From Rhodococcus sp. PAMC28707 (GTDB lineage: Bacteria; Actinomycetota; Actinomycetes; Mycobacteriales; Mycobacteriaceae): a DNA stretch of 64,000 nucleotides. Every line of letters starts with the position of its first letter. Within the stretch, counting starts at the first letter, position 1. Shown here in pieces: positions 9,585 through 18,675 of the stretch. The stretch lies in the NCBI RefSeq assembly GCF_004795915.1, contig NZ_CP039253.1, positions 4,367,501 to 4,431,500 of the forward strand, written 5' to 3'. The position numbers and the translations under genes were made by a program. Below the pieces are notes generated by a model. It was not told where the DNA came from. It was given only the letters and a program-made list of their open reading frames with translations, and searched no databases.

Positions 9585-10703
9585 ATGGCGAGCAGTGCAA
9601 CCGGCTACGAGACCAAAGGCTCCACGGCCACTGCTGCAACGGTCGATGCGTCGACAATGAGCGGCTCCGTGCAGCTGGAATCGAGCTGGGCTGGAGTGTC
9701 CGACATCGTCGACGGACCGGGAGGATACGGCGGCGTGGAGCCGACGCAGGAGTGGGCAGCGGAGATCAAACGGCTTGCGCGCCTGCGGGGAGCCACCATC
9801 CTGGCGCACAACTATCAGGTTCCTGCCATCCAGGACATCGCCGATCACGTCGGAGATTCACTGGCTCTCTCGCGGCTGGCCGCGGAGGTTCCGGAAGACG
9901 AGATCGTCTTCTGCGGTGTGCACTTCATGGCGGAGACCGCCAAGATTCTGAGCCCGAACAAGACCGTCCTCATTCCGGATCAGCGTGCCGGCTGCTCGCT
10001 TGCGGACTCCATCACCGCCGAGCAACTGCGCGAGTGGAAATCCGACTACCCGCACGCCGTCGTCGTGTCCTACGTCAACACGACCGCAGAGATCAAAGCA
10101 CTGACCGATATCTGCTGCACCTCCTCCAACGCCGTCGAGGTCGTCGAATCGATCGACCCGAGTCGTGAAATTCTGTTCCTGCCGGACCAGTTCCTCGGTG
10201 CGCACGTCAAGCGGATCACCGGTCGAGAGAATCTCCACATCTGGGCAGGCGAATGCCATGTCCACGCCGGCATCAACGGTGACGAGCTGGCCGAGAAGTC
10301 CCGAATGCATCCCGATGCCGAACTGTATGTTCACCCCGAATGTGGTTGTGCCACATCGGCTCTCTACTTGGCCGGCGAGGGTTTCGTCGCGCCGGACAAG
10401 GTCAAGATACTTTCCACCGGCGGGATGCTCGACGCCGCGCGAACCACCGGCGCCAAACAGGTACTCGTGGCAACCGAGATCGGCATGTTGCATCAACTGC
10501 GGCGCGCAGCACCGGACGTCGACTTTCAGGCAGTCAACGATCGAGCATCGTGCGGTTACATGAAGATGATCACCCCGGCTGCATTGCTGCGCTGCCTCGT
10601 CGAAGGTAAAGACGAAGTGCATGTCGATCCCGAGACCGCACACATCGCAAGCAAGTCGGTGCAACGGATGATCGAGATCGGTAACTCCGGCGGCGGCGAG
10701 TGA
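9585..10703 (+). CDS. nadA: Quinolinate synthase NadA
   Basis: NadA condenses iminoaspartate with dihydroxyacetone phosphate to give quinolinate, using a [4Fe-4S] cluster. The protein has 372 residues from the ATG at 9585, which follows GAAGGAG. Conserved segments are [45 protein letters not shown] and [11 protein letters not shown], the Cys-containing blocks that supply cluster ligands. An upstream ATG at 9504 lies in the NrtR operator and is rejected. The stop overlaps the nadB start (GTGA). It is the first gene of nadABC. Confidence 0.97.
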   Translation: MASSATGYETKGSTATAATVDASTMSGSVQLESSWAGVSDIVDGPGGYGGVEPTQEWAAEIKRLARLRGATILAHNYQVPAIQDIADHVGDSLALSRLAAEVPEDEIVFCGVHFMAETAKILSPNKTVLIPDQRAGCSLADSITAEQLREWKSDYPHAVVVSYVNTTAEIKALTDICCTSSNAVEVVESIDPSREILFLPDQFLGAHVKRITGRENLHIWAGECHVHAGINGDELAEKSRMHPDAELYVHPECGCATSALYLAGEGFVAPDKVKILSTGGMLDAARTTGAKQVLVATEIGMLHQLRRAAPDVDFQAVNDRASCGYMKMITPAALLRCLVEGKDEVHVDPETAHIASKSVQRMIEIGNSGGGE

Positions 10704-12334
10704 CACTGTCCTTCGGGGGGAGGGCGACACCGGTCTCGATCACGTGGGAGGCTTCGGCCGATCTCGTGGTGATCGGCGGTGGCGTCGCGGGCCTCAGTGC
10801 CGCAATAGCAGCCGGCCAGCGGGGACTGCGCGTCATCACCGTGAGCAAGGGCGGTTCGGCGGACACGGCGACGCAGTACGCCCAAGGCGGGATCGCAGTC
10901 CCAGGTTCGGGCACCTCCGGTGATTCCATCGACGATCACGTTGCCGATACCTGCGTGGCCGGAGCAGGTCTGTGCGACGAGCCTTCGGTTCGTTCCATCG
11001 TCTCCGGGGGTCCCGACGCAGTAGCGGCATTGGAAGCATTGGGTGCGGTCTTCGACCGAGGCGCCGACGGCACGGTGGCGCGGACACTCGAAGGTGGACA
11101 CTCGAGAAGTCGGATCATTCATGCGGGAGGCGATGCGACCGGCGCCGAAGTGCAACGGGCACTTGATGTCTCGGGGAAATCTGTATTGTTCGGCACCGCT
11201 GCCGTGTCCGTGCTCACTGTGCGAGGCGAGGTCAGCGGACTGCTGGCATCCTCCGCGGAGGGATTGGGCGTGATCCATTGCCCGGCCGTACTGGTGGCCA
11301 CTGGTGGTGTGGGCCAGTTGTACTCGTGCAGTACCAACCCACCGGGCTCGACTGCCGACGGAATTGCGCTCGCCATCGCTGCCGGTGCGGAAGTGTCCGA
11401 TCTTGAATTCGTACAGTTCCACCCGACAGTGCTGTTCGCTCCAGATTCGGAGGGACGACGACCATTGGTCAGTGAAGCTGTACGCGGCGAAGGCGGGTAC
11501 CTCGCCGATCTCGACGGCATCCGGTTCATGGACGGTGTCCATCCGCTCGGGGACCTGGCTCCACGCGATGTGGTGTCACGAGCTATCGCCGAACGACTGC
11601 GCATCACCGGGACCGACCATGTTCTGCTCGACGCACGCGCGATCCCCGGGTTTTCCAGACGGTTTCCTACCGTCACCGCCTCGTGCCTTGCAGCCGGAAT
11701 CGATCCCGCCGAGCACCTGATTCCTGTCGCCCCCGCGGCGCACTACTCCTGCGGCGGCATCGTCACCGATGTGTGGGGCCGCACCACTGTGCCAGGACTT
11801 CTCGCTGCCGGCGAGGTTGCGCGAACCGGTCTTCACGGCGCAAACCGATTGGCATCGAACAGTCTTCTCGAAGGACTGGTCGTCGGCAGACGTGCTGGAA
11901 TTGCAGCACTGGATCGACTCGGCAGCCCCCGCGTCGATGCCGAACCAATCCTGCCGTCGATGCGCACAGTGCCGCGGCGCGATCTACAGGCTCTGATGAC
12001 CGAGCACGTGGGAGTTGTCCGTGATGAAAACGGCCTGGCCCACACCGCGTCGGTGCTGGGCTCGGCTGTGGACACGGCATGGCCGGACACAGCCCTGTCG
12101 CACGATGCCGTCAACCTGATCGAAAATGCAGCACTGACGGTGACCGCATCGGCAGTGGTGAAGGCTGCATCTGCCCGATCCGAGAGTCGTGGGTGCCATA
12201 CCCGCAGGGACCATCCAACGGCTTCGGACGCACTGCGGCGCAGCACGCGAATTCGTCGGGCCGAGGACGGTTCACTCGAATTCGTCCTGTCCTCCAACAA
12301 GATACGGCCACCGGCCATGACAGGAGTGAGTTGA
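10700..12334 (+). CDS. nadB: L-aspartate oxidase NadB
   Basis: This flavoenzyme oxidises L-aspartate to iminoaspartate for NadA. The FAD-binding Rossmann motif [19 protein letters not shown] lies at residues 21-39, with [21 protein letters not shown] and [20 protein letters not shown] further on, all typical of the succinate dehydrogenase/fumarate reductase flavoprotein family. Length is 544 residues. The GTG start overlaps the nadA stop by 4 bp. The C-terminal region is less conserved, as in other actinobacterial NadB proteins. Confidence 0.96.
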   Translation: MTLSFGGRATPVSITWEASADLVVIGGGVAGLSAAIAAGQRGLRVITVSKGGSADTATQYAQGGIAVPGSGTSGDSIDDHVADTCVAGAGLCDEPSVRSIVSGGPDAVAALEALGAVFDRGADGTVARTLEGGHSRSRIIHAGGDATGAEVQRALDVSGKSVLFGTAAVSVLTVRGEVSGLLASSAEGLGVIHCPAVLVATGGVGQLYSCSTNPPGSTADGIALAIAAGAEVSDLEFVQFHPTVLFAPDSEGRRPLVSEAVRGEGGYLADLDGIRFMDGVHPLGDLAPRDVVSRAIAERLRITGTDHVLLDARAIPGFSRRFPTVTASCLAAGIDPAEHLIPVAPAAHYSCGGIVTDVWGRTTVPGLLAAGEVARTGLHGANRLASNSLLEGLVVGRRAGIAALDRLGSPRVDAEPILPSMRTVPRRDLQALMTEHVGVVRDENGLAHTASVLGSAVDTAWPDTALSHDAVNLIENAALTVTASAVVKAASARSESRGCHTRRDHPTASDALRRSTRIRRAEDGSLEFVLSSNKIRPPAMTGVS

Positions 12335-12336
12335 CA

Positions 12337-13203
12337 GTGAGCGCACTGACCGAACAAGGACTCGACCCACACGAGGTGCGTGCACTCATCCGAACCGCCC
12401 TCGACGAGGACCTGCACTACGGGCCGGATGTGACCACCATCGCGACAGTCCCCGCCGACGCCGTCGCGTCGGCATCCGTAGTCGCCCGCCAGCCCGGAAC
12501 TGTGGCCGGGATCGACGTAGGGCTGCTCGTCCTCGACGAGGTCATCGGTGAAGGGGCATACGAGCTCGTCGATCGAGTTGCAGACGGAACCGAAGTCGAA
12601 GCCGGACAGTCGGTTCTGAGCCTGACCGCGCCGACGCGTTCTCTGCTGACAGCGGAACGGACGATGCTCAATCTGATGTGCCATCTGTCCGGCATCGCCA
12701 CCACGACTGCGGCTTGGGTTGCCGAGGTCGCAGACAGTGACGCGAAGATCCGTGACAGCCGCAAAACCTTGCCCGGTCTTCGTGCCCTGCAGAAATACGC
12801 CGTCCGCGCCGGGGGAGGAGTGAACCATCGCATGGGCCTCGGCGACGCTGCTCTGATCAAGGACAACCACGTCGCTGCGGCGGGCTCGATAGTCGCCGCG
12901 CTGCAGGCAGTTCGCGCTGCCGCGCCCGATATCGACTGCGAAGTCGAGGTCGACAGCCTCGAGCAGTTGGACGCAGTACTCGCCGAGGGCGTCGAACTGG
13001 TGCTACTCGACAACTTCGCGTTGTGGGAAACCCAGATGGCGGTTCAGCGACGCGTGAAACTCTCACCGCACACCAAGCTCGAGTCCTCGGGTGGACTCAC
13101 CTTGGACGTAGCGCACGATTACGCGAAGACCGGTGTCGATTTTCTCGCGGTCGGGGGACTCACCCATTCGGTGACGGTTCTCGACCTCGGGCTCGACATG
13201 TAG
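12337..13203 (+). CDS. nadC: Nicotinate-nucleotide pyrophosphorylase NadC
   Basis: NadC converts quinolinate and PRPP to nicotinate mononucleotide. The protein starts near VSALTEQGLDPHEVRALIRT. It carries the conserved blocks DVTTIATVPADA, RDSRKTLPGLRALQKYAV, GGGVNHRMGLGDAALIKDNH and ESSGGLTLD, the quinolinate and phosphate contacts. Start choice is between TTG at 12331, overlapping the nadB stop but only 4 bases after AGGAG, and GTG at 12337 with a 10-base spacing. GTG is preferred, and the difference is two residues. This is the third gene of the nad operon. Confidence 0.95.
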   Translation: MSALTEQGLDPHEVRALIRTALDEDLHYGPDVTTIATVPADAVASASVVARQPGTVAGIDVGLLVLDEVIGEGAYELVDRVADGTEVEAGQSVLSLTAPTRSLLTAERTMLNLMCHLSGIATTTAAWVAEVADSDAKIRDSRKTLPGLRALQKYAVRAGGGVNHRMGLGDAALIKDNHVAAAGSIVAALQAVRAAAPDIDCEVEVDSLEQLDAVLAEGVELVLLDNFALWETQMAVQRRVKLSPHTKLESSGGLTLDVAHDYAKTGVDFLAVGGLTHSVTVLDLGLDM

Positions 13204-13215
13204 GTTTTGTTGTCG

Positions 13216-13587
13216 ATGGTCGAAACACAGAGTGTGCGGGTCGACAGCTGGGTCTGGGCTGTCCGCCTGTTCAAGACGCGGTCGGCTGCCGCGGCAGCCT
13301 GCCGATCCGGTCATGTCCGCGTCAACGGCACCCCAGCCAAGGCAGGCCAACGTATCGGTCCTGACGACGAGATCCGCTTGCGAGTCGATGGCGTCGAGAA
13401 GATCGTTGTAGTTACGCGTGCAATCGCCAAACGTGTCGGTGCCGGTGTCGTGGCAGAATGCATGATCGACCGCAGCCCACCGCCACCGCCGAAGGAAGTT
13501 CTCGCCTCGCAACCGCGGCGAGACCGCGGCGCAGGCCGACCGACCAAACGCGAGCGACGCGACCTCGACAAGCTTCGAGGTCTGTAA
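13216..13587 (+). CDS. S4-domain RNA-binding protein (Hsp15-like)
   Basis: The 123-residue protein has an N-terminal S4 domain: VRVDSWVWAVRLFKTRSAAA followed by CRSGHVRVNGTPAKAGQ. A basic tail follows (GRPTKRERRDLDKLRGL). This layout matches the Hsp15/RqcH-associated S4 proteins that bind rRNA or stalled large subunits; the specific role here is not established. The ATG at 13216 is chosen over upstream TTG codons. It is the last gene before the catabolic island and is followed by a strong hairpin. Confidence 0.85.
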   Translation: MVETQSVRVDSWVWAVRLFKTRSAAAAACRSGHVRVNGTPAKAGQRIGPDDEIRLRVDGVEKIVVVTRAIAKRVGAGVVAECMIDRSPPPPPKEVLASQPRRDRGAGRPTKRERRDLDKLRGL

Positions 13588-13622
13588 GTCGGATTATCCG
13601 GGGATATTTTCGACTCTCCATC

Positions 13623-13669
13623 AACCGAACCGTGGGGCAGGTCGGATCGACCTGCCCCACGGTTCGGTT
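13623..13669. terminator. Strong bidirectional hairpin terminator
   Basis: Perfect 22-bp arms (AACCGAACCGTGGGGCAGGTCG and its complement) surround a 3-base centre and are flanked by A and T residues. The hairpin lies between the S4 gene (plus) and the lipoprotein gene (minus), so it can end transcription from both sides. It marks the left edge of the catabolic island. Confidence 0.9.
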
Positions 13670-13716
13670 TCAAGATTTGGGGTGTTGTGTGTCGAGCCCC
13701 TACTCGATCCAGGTCC

Positions 13717-15333
13717 CTATTCGATCCATGCCTGGTCGAGCAACATGATGGCATCGAGCGACGGGACCACACCGTGGACGTTGTCGGTCCATGGCACGAA
13801 ACTGTGACCGGCCGCGAGCGGCAGGAACGGCGCCGTCGAATTGACCTCCGTCTGCAGGTCGGCTAATGCCGCGCGCTTCGCATCGTCGTCCTTCGCTGTC
13901 TGGACATCACTCAGGATTTTGTCCATCTTCGGGTCGTTGACTCCGATGATGTTGTTACTCGAGGTGCTGTTCAAAGCGCTGTACAGGCGAGTGAATGGTG
14001 CTGGATCCGCGATGCTGTACGAGCCGGTCGAAATATCGAAGTCTTTGTCGACGTAAAGGCGCTTGACGACATCGGTGACCGATGCTCCGTATTCGATGCT
14101 CACGTCGATACCGACCGGCTGCAACATCGCCTGAATGGAAAGAGCCGTGGCCTGTCCGGACTGCGTCTGAGTTGTGAAGTACGTTATCTTCCCGTCGAAG
14201 CCGTCTGCTTTTGCCTCGTCGACGAGTGCCTTCGCCTTATCGGTATCCAGCGGCACAGGGGCGATGTCGTTGTGCCACTTGGACCAGGACTGGAACATCT
14301 CGGTGCCGGGCATGCCCTCACCGTTCTTGGCGCGCGTGTCGACGACGGTGGGGTCGATGGTCATTTGCATCGCTTTGCGCACCCGTACGTCGGCACCGGG
14401 ACGGCCCTCGCGCTGGTTGATCTGCACTACGGAGTTGCCGAGGCTGACGGTCTCGAGGTATCCGGGCAGGGTGGCCATGGCAGTGTCCACGGCGTCGTCG
14501 TTGATGAGGAACGCCATCTGGATGCCCCCGCTGTTGAGCGCATCGATCTTGGGTTGGTCATCCTTGATGGATACGAACTTGAGGGTGTCCAAGTTCGGTT
14601 TGCCGTTCCAGTAGTCCTCGCGAGCTCGAAGCACCAGGTCGGCACCGGGGGTGAGGCTCTCCATCGTGTACGCACCGGCGCCGATCGGCTTGAACGTGCC
14701 GTCTGGCTGATCCGAGCTGGGGGCGACGACCATACCGTGGCCGAAGGCAAGCATGGAAGGGAACTCGGTCCATGGCTGGTTCATCGTGTAGGTCACGGTG
14801 GAGGCGTCCGTGGCCTCGACGGACTTGACGCCGGCGGTGAACGCCTGGCTGTTACCGCCGCGATTCGTATTGAAGCGGTTGGTGCTGGCGACGACGGCTT
14901 CGGCGTCGAGCGGAGTGCCGTCGCTGAATTTGACGCCGTCACGGAGCTTCAGGGTCCAGACCGTCGAATCGTCGTTCGCGTCGAGTGATTTCGCCAACTG
15001 CGGCTCGAAGGCTTCGGTGGTTGCGTCGTAGCGGACGAGTAGGTCGTAGACCGCCGCCATCTCGGTGCCGCCCGTGGAACCCGCGGGCTGGGTCTTGGCG
15101 GGATCGAGCGTGGAGACTGGGGAGTAGCTGGCAAAGCTCAGCGTGCCGCCCTGAACCGGATCGCCTCCCTTGCCTTGATCGCCAACAATGCCGATAGACC
15201 CGGGCGCGGACTGGGCGTCGGTCGAACCAGAGCCGTCGTTGTCGCTGTTACTCGTGCAGCCTACGAGTAACAGGCCGCTGGCCATGGTGGCGATGGCTAT
15301 GGTGCCAAATCGTCGTTTGCCAGGAAATAGCAT
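13717..15333 (-). CDS. ABC-type solute-binding lipoprotein (SBP family 5), left copy
   Basis: This 538-residue extracytoplasmic solute-binding protein is of the peptide/nickel/opine (SBP_bac_5) family. The start at 15333 follows GGAGGAG and gives a lipoprotein signal peptide with lipobox LLLVGCTS. Family segments include GGTLSFASYSPVSTLDPAKT, TLKLRDGVKFSDGTPLDAEAV, FKPIGAGAYTME and REDYWNGKPNLDTLKF. It is clearly paralogous to the lipoprotein at 36577-38175. No permease or ATPase gene is in the window, so any transporter partner is encoded elsewhere or the protein acts only as a binding lipoprotein. A KstR2-like palindrome lies 50 bp upstream. Confidence 0.92.
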   Translation of the reverse strand: MLFPGKRRFGTIAIATMASGLLLVGCTSNSDNDGSGSTDAQSAPGSIGIVGDQGKGGDPVQGGTLSFASYSPVSTLDPAKTQPAGSTGGTEMAAVYDLLVRYDATTEAFEPQLAKSLDANDDSTVWTLKLRDGVKFSDGTPLDAEAVVASTNRFNTNRGGNSQAFTAGVKSVEATDASTVTYTMNQPWTEFPSMLAFGHGMVVAPSSDQPDGTFKPIGAGAYTMESLTPGADLVLRAREDYWNGKPNLDTLKFVSIKDDQPKIDALNSGGIQMAFLINDDAVDTAMATLPGYLETVSLGNSVVQINQREGRPGADVRVRKAMQMTIDPTVVDTRAKNGEGMPGTEMFQSWSKWHNDIAPVPLDTDKAKALVDEAKADGFDGKITYFTTQTQSGQATALSIQAMLQPVGIDVSIEYGASVTDVVKRLYVDKDFDISTGSYSIADPAPFTRLYSALNSTSSNNIIGVNDPKMDKILSDVQTAKDDDAKRAALADLQTEVNSTAPFLPLAAGHSFVPWTDNVHGVVPSLDAIMLLDQAWIE

Positions 15334-15712
15334 CGTGCTCCTCCAGCTTGTTCGGGGCGGTCCATCACGTGATTTCCACTTGATCAAGCGCTTGATTGTC
15401 TTACAGCAGCAGAAGGCTACCAAAAACGGTGGGATGCCGAGGGGTAAACGAGATTTTACGGATGGCATCAGACCGAGGCGTGCGCACGGACTGATGACCG
15501 GCCAACTTCAGTACCTCCGATGGCTATTATTATCGAGATGGATGCCAACTGAATTGCTGCGCCGTTGGGCGGCGCTGGGGCATCTCAGGACTTCGCCTAC
15601 CGAAGCTTCGCCTCGGACAGGGTTGCGTAGACGCTAGGTCCCACGTTGCGGTCGCCCGTAGGACATCAGTGGCTCCGAGACCAATGGTCCATTACCAGCA
15701 AGAGGACAAAGC
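15334..15712. other. Intergenic region between divergent lipoprotein and SDR genes
   Basis: This 379-bp region holds the ribosome-binding site and leader of the minus-strand lipoprotein gene and the KstR2-like palindrome at 15383-15396. A good ribosome-binding site (AAGAGGA) precedes the plus-strand SDR. I see no further gene or repeat in it. Confidence 0.6.
15383..15396. promoter_or_regulatory. KstR2-like operator, copy 1
   Basis: The perfect 14-bp palindrome ATCAAGCGCTTGAT matches the KstR2 consensus AnCAAGnnCTTGnT at every fixed position. On the minus strand it follows a possible -10 (TAAGAC) by one base, so a bound repressor would cover the transcription start of the lipoprotein gene. 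Confidence 0.85.
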
Positions 15713-16636
15713 ATGCAGAATATCGATCTTTCAGGCCGCTCTGCCATCGTTACCGGGGCAGGGTCGGGTCTAGGCCGGGCCGAAGCGCTGGGTCTAGCAG
15801 CATTGGGCGCAAGCATTGTGGTCAATGACGTCGGCCCAGCGGGCGAAGCTGTAGCGCGCGAGATCGAGACATCGGGCGGTCGGGCCGTCGCTGTGCTCGG
15901 CGACGTCAGTGATTGGTCTCTGGGTGAGCGACTCGTCGAGGCCGCTGTGACTAATTTCGGCAGCCTGGACATTGTGGTCAACAATGCTGGCATTACCCGC
16001 GACACGATGCTGTTCAACATGACCGAGAAGCAGTGGGACGACGTGATCGCCGTCCATTTGAAGGGACATGCGTCGGTTTCCCGCGCCGCAGCTGTGCACT
16101 GGCGGTCAGCCTCGAAGGCGATCGGCGGACCGGTATACGGCCGTGTGATCAACACTGCATCGGAGGCGTTCCTCTTGGGTGGGGCCGGCCAAGCCAACTA
16201 CGCCGCGGCCAAGGCCGGCATCGTTGCGTTGACACTGTCGACCGCCCGTGGGCTATCGCGCTACGGGGTGACGGCGAACGCGATTTGCCCGCGCGCTCGC
16301 ACCGAGATGACGGCCGCAGTCTTCGGCGAGGGCACGGAACGCGACGGTCTGGACATCATGGCCCCCGAGCGGGTCGCCACGTGCGTCTCGTTCCTCGCCG
16401 CCCCGGCCGCGGAGAAGGTCAGCGGCCAGGTCTTCATCGTCTACGGCGACATGGTCGCGCTCATGGCACCACCTGTCGTGCAGGAGAAGTTCGTGGCTGC
16501 GAACGGGAGTTTCTCGGTGGCCGAATTGGCCGAGCAAGTCGTCCCGTACATAGACGATCTTCCGGAGGGACAGAGCTACGCGGCGACCAGCATCAACGCG
16601 CTGGATACCACTGGAGCGATCGCAGGGGGCCAGTAG
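15713..16636 (+). CDS. Short-chain dehydrogenase/reductase (Hsd4A-like)
   Basis: This 307-residue SDR has the cofactor motif VTGAGSGLGRAEALGLA near residue 11, an NNAGITRD block and the catalytic YAAAKAG. The Asn-Asp pair after the second strand (IVVNDVG) suggests NAD preference. The sequence resembles mycobacterial hydroxyacyl-CoA/hydroxysteroid dehydrogenases of the Hsd4A (Rv3502c) type, with about 60 extra C-terminal residues beyond a classical SDR. It is alone on the plus strand at this end of the island. Substrate assignment is inference from family and neighbours. Confidence 0.85.
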   Translation: MQNIDLSGRSAIVTGAGSGLGRAEALGLAALGASIVVNDVGPAGEAVAREIETSGGRAVAVLGDVSDWSLGERLVEAAVTNFGSLDIVVNNAGITRDTMLFNMTEKQWDDVIAVHLKGHASVSRAAAVHWRSASKAIGGPVYGRVINTASEAFLLGGAGQANYAAAKAGIVALTLSTARGLSRYGVTANAICPRARTEMTAAVFGEGTERDGLDIMAPERVATCVSFLAAPAAEKVSGQVFIVYGDMVALMAPPVVQEKFVAANGSFSVAELAEQVVPYIDDLPEGQSYAATSINALDTTGAIAGGQ

Positions 16637-16708
16637 CACGGGCGACCAGCGCAGTCTGCTTTTCGGCAGGCAGTATCCGCCACCTCGACGCGACTTGCAG
16701 CAAGAGTT

Positions 16709-16750
16709 GATCGACCCATCACCATCGTGGTTGGTGGTGATGGGTCGATC
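16709..16750. terminator. Hairpin terminator between convergent SDR genes
   Basis: Perfect 16-bp arms (GATCGACCCATCACCA and its complement) enclose a 10-base loop. The hairpin lies between the plus-strand SDR and the end of the long minus-strand cluster, so it can serve both. Confidence 0.85.
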
Positions 16751-16840
16751 GAGTGCACTCTCACGTTGGCAATTGCTACGCGAGCAGCGAACGACTCCCG
16801 CCGCTGCCGTCGACGGAACCAGCCTCAGGAGTTCAGGGAC

Positions 16841-17650
16841 TCAGGGATTCTGGGGTCGATTGGTCCATGTCCCGTTCGGCCGCGCGAACCACCCACCAGC
16901 GGCATCGCTGCCTCCATCTACGTGCAAGGTGGTGCCGGTGACGTACCGGGACATCTCCGAAGCCAGAAACAGCGCCGGCCCCGCTACATCGTGCGGGGTA
17001 CCCGGGCCGCCCAGTGGGGCCCACCGAGGCCAGCGGTGCCGATCCTGCTCGGCGACCAACTTCGTGTAAGGAACCTGCGGGGTTTCGATGAGGTCGGGCG
17101 CAATGTTGTTGACCCGGATGCCATGAGGGCCCACCTCCAGTGCGAGGCTGCGGGTGAAGTGCCGCAGCGCCGCCTTGTAGGTGGCGTACACGGTGTGGCC
17201 AGGGATGCCGCGGTGTGCTTCGACGGTGGTCAGGTTGATGATGGACCCGCCTCGTTCACGCTCGATCATGCCCGGCAGCACCGCGTGCGTAGCGCGCATG
17301 GCGTGGCCGAGATTGACCTCACCGAGCTGGACCCACTCGCTGGGGTCGGCATCGACGAAGGTAATCGGGGGCCGCAGGAAGTGGCCGACGTTGTTGACGA
17401 GGATGTCCGGCTGATGCTCGGCGAGAGCGAGCGCCACAGCCGGGTCGGTGGCGTCCGCGATGACGGCCGTGATGGCGGGCACCTCGCAGGCCAAGGTGGC
17501 GGCCGCCACATCGTTGTCGACGACCACCACCGAAGCCCCGTGCGCGGCGAACAGCCTGCTGATTGCCGCTCCGATTCCTCGTGCACCGCCCGTGACGATG
17601 GCGGACTTGCCGATGAGCAGCTGCCCGAGCAGCGCGTCGGCATCGGTCAT
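16841..17650 (-). CDS. Short-chain dehydrogenase/reductase, last gene of the minus-strand cluster
   Basis: This classical SDR of 269 residues has the cofactor motif IVTGGARGIGAAIS near residue 17, NNVGHF in place of NNAG, and the active-site block with Tyr and Lys in HTVYATYKAALRHF. The C-terminus has VTGTTLHVDGGSDAAGGWF. The start overlaps the stop of the upstream epimerase-like gene by 4 bp. It probably oxidises or reduces a hydroxyl/keto group of a CoA-linked intermediate, but the substrate cannot be read from the sequence. Confidence 0.85.
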   Translation of the reverse strand: MTDADALLGQLLIGKSAIVTGGARGIGAAISRLFAAHGASVVVVDNDVAAATLACEVPAITAVIADATDPAVALALAEHQPDILVNNVGHFLRPPITFVDADPSEWVQLGEVNLGHAMRATHAVLPGMIERERGGSIINLTTVEAHRGIPGHTVYATYKAALRHFTRSLALEVGPHGIRVNNIAPDLIETPQVPYTKLVAEQDRHRWPRWAPLGGPGTPHDVAGPALFLASEMSRYVTGTTLHVDGGSDAAGGWFARPNGTWTNRPQNP

Positions 17651-18561
17651 GACAGGCCGGCGCGCGTCTGGGCGACCATTTCTGCGATCGCACGGGGCGC
17701 GTCGCCCTGGGTGTAGCCGAGCGCAGCCGTCTGCGCGGGGTCGGTCTCGTAGGAGATGACGTTGCCGCGACCCTGCACGATGAACGCGTCGGGCAGCATC
17801 GGGTGCTCCTCGTCGCGCGCGACGAGCGTGATGGTGCTGCCCGCCGCGTCGAAGATCATCTGGAAGTACTCGCGGAAGGCGAGGTTCGCGTCGCCCAGCA
17901 GGTACGCCGTGCCGGACTCGGCGTTGCGCAGCGCACCTCCGACCGCCTCGGCGAGCGAGCGCACCGACATGTAGTTGGTGCCGCCCGCGGGGGTGAAGTT
18001 CGGGATCTCGGGCTTTTTGCCGTCGGCCCAGTCGAGGAATCGGCCGATGCGGGCCATCGAGGGGCCGGGGGTGACGCCGAGGATGTTGGGCGCGTTGAGG
18101 GTGGAGACGGTGAACTGGTCGTCGCCGAGGGCCCGGGTGCGTTCATCGGCCAGCGCGCGGGCGCGGACGTAGTCGTCGGTCTCGACTAGCTCCGGCAGAA
18201 CCTGGTGGTAGTAGCTGCCGAGCTGGACGAAGTTCGGGACGCCCGCCTCCTTGGCGAGCGCGGCGAATCGCGGCACGCCACCGATCTGCATCTTCTCCCA
18301 GAACTCGGCCCGGTCGGCGTCGGCGGGGATGTGTCGGATGTCGTTGCCTGCGGCGAAGACGATTCCCTCGAACGGGGCCAGGTCCGAGGTGTTGAAGCCC
18401 CCCTCGCTGTAGTCGCCGAGCAGGACGGGGAACTCGTTGGCGACAGTGCCCGGCGCCGGCTCAGTGCGGGCGGCCACTGTCACGTCGTCGCCCTGCTCGC
18501 GCAGGTGTGTGGCGGTGGCGGTGCCGATCATGCCAGTACCACCGATAATTAAAACCTTCAT
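17647..18561 (-). CDS. NAD-dependent epimerase/dehydratase-family reductase
   Basis: This 304-residue extended-SDR protein has an N-terminal Rossmann motif, VLIIGGTGMIGTATATHL, and no clear YxxxK in the classical spacing; QLGSYYHQVLPEL may replace it. A ribosome-binding site AAGGAG precedes the ATG. It is coupled to the next SDR gene by a 4-bp overlap. Proteins of this type include sugar epimerases and 3-beta-hydroxysteroid dehydrogenase/isomerase-like enzymes. In this cluster a role on a polycyclic or CoA-linked intermediate is more likely than sugar metabolism, but this is inference. Confidence 0.75.
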   Translation of the reverse strand: MKVLIIGGTGMIGTATATHLREQGDDVTVAARTEPAPGTVANEFPVLLGDYSEGGFNTSDLAPFEGIVFAAGNDIRHIPADADRAEFWEKMQIGGVPRFAALAKEAGVPNFVQLGSYYHQVLPELVETDDYVRARALADERTRALGDDQFTVSTLNAPNILGVTPGPSMARIGRFLDWADGKKPEIPNFTPAGGTNYMSVRSLAEAVGGALRNAESGTAYLLGDANLAFREYFQMIFDAAGSTITLVARDEEHPMLPDAFIVQGRGNVISYETDPAQTAALGYTQGDAPRAIAEMVAQTRAGLS

Positions 18562-18675
18562 CAGTCTCCTTGGATTTTCAACGATTCGAGGCCATTGGGC
18601 GCCCGGCGCCGGTTGTCGGGTTCGCTTGTCGAGGGCGGAGTTGTCCGGCGATGACCCCTCTGAACTGGGACTGTG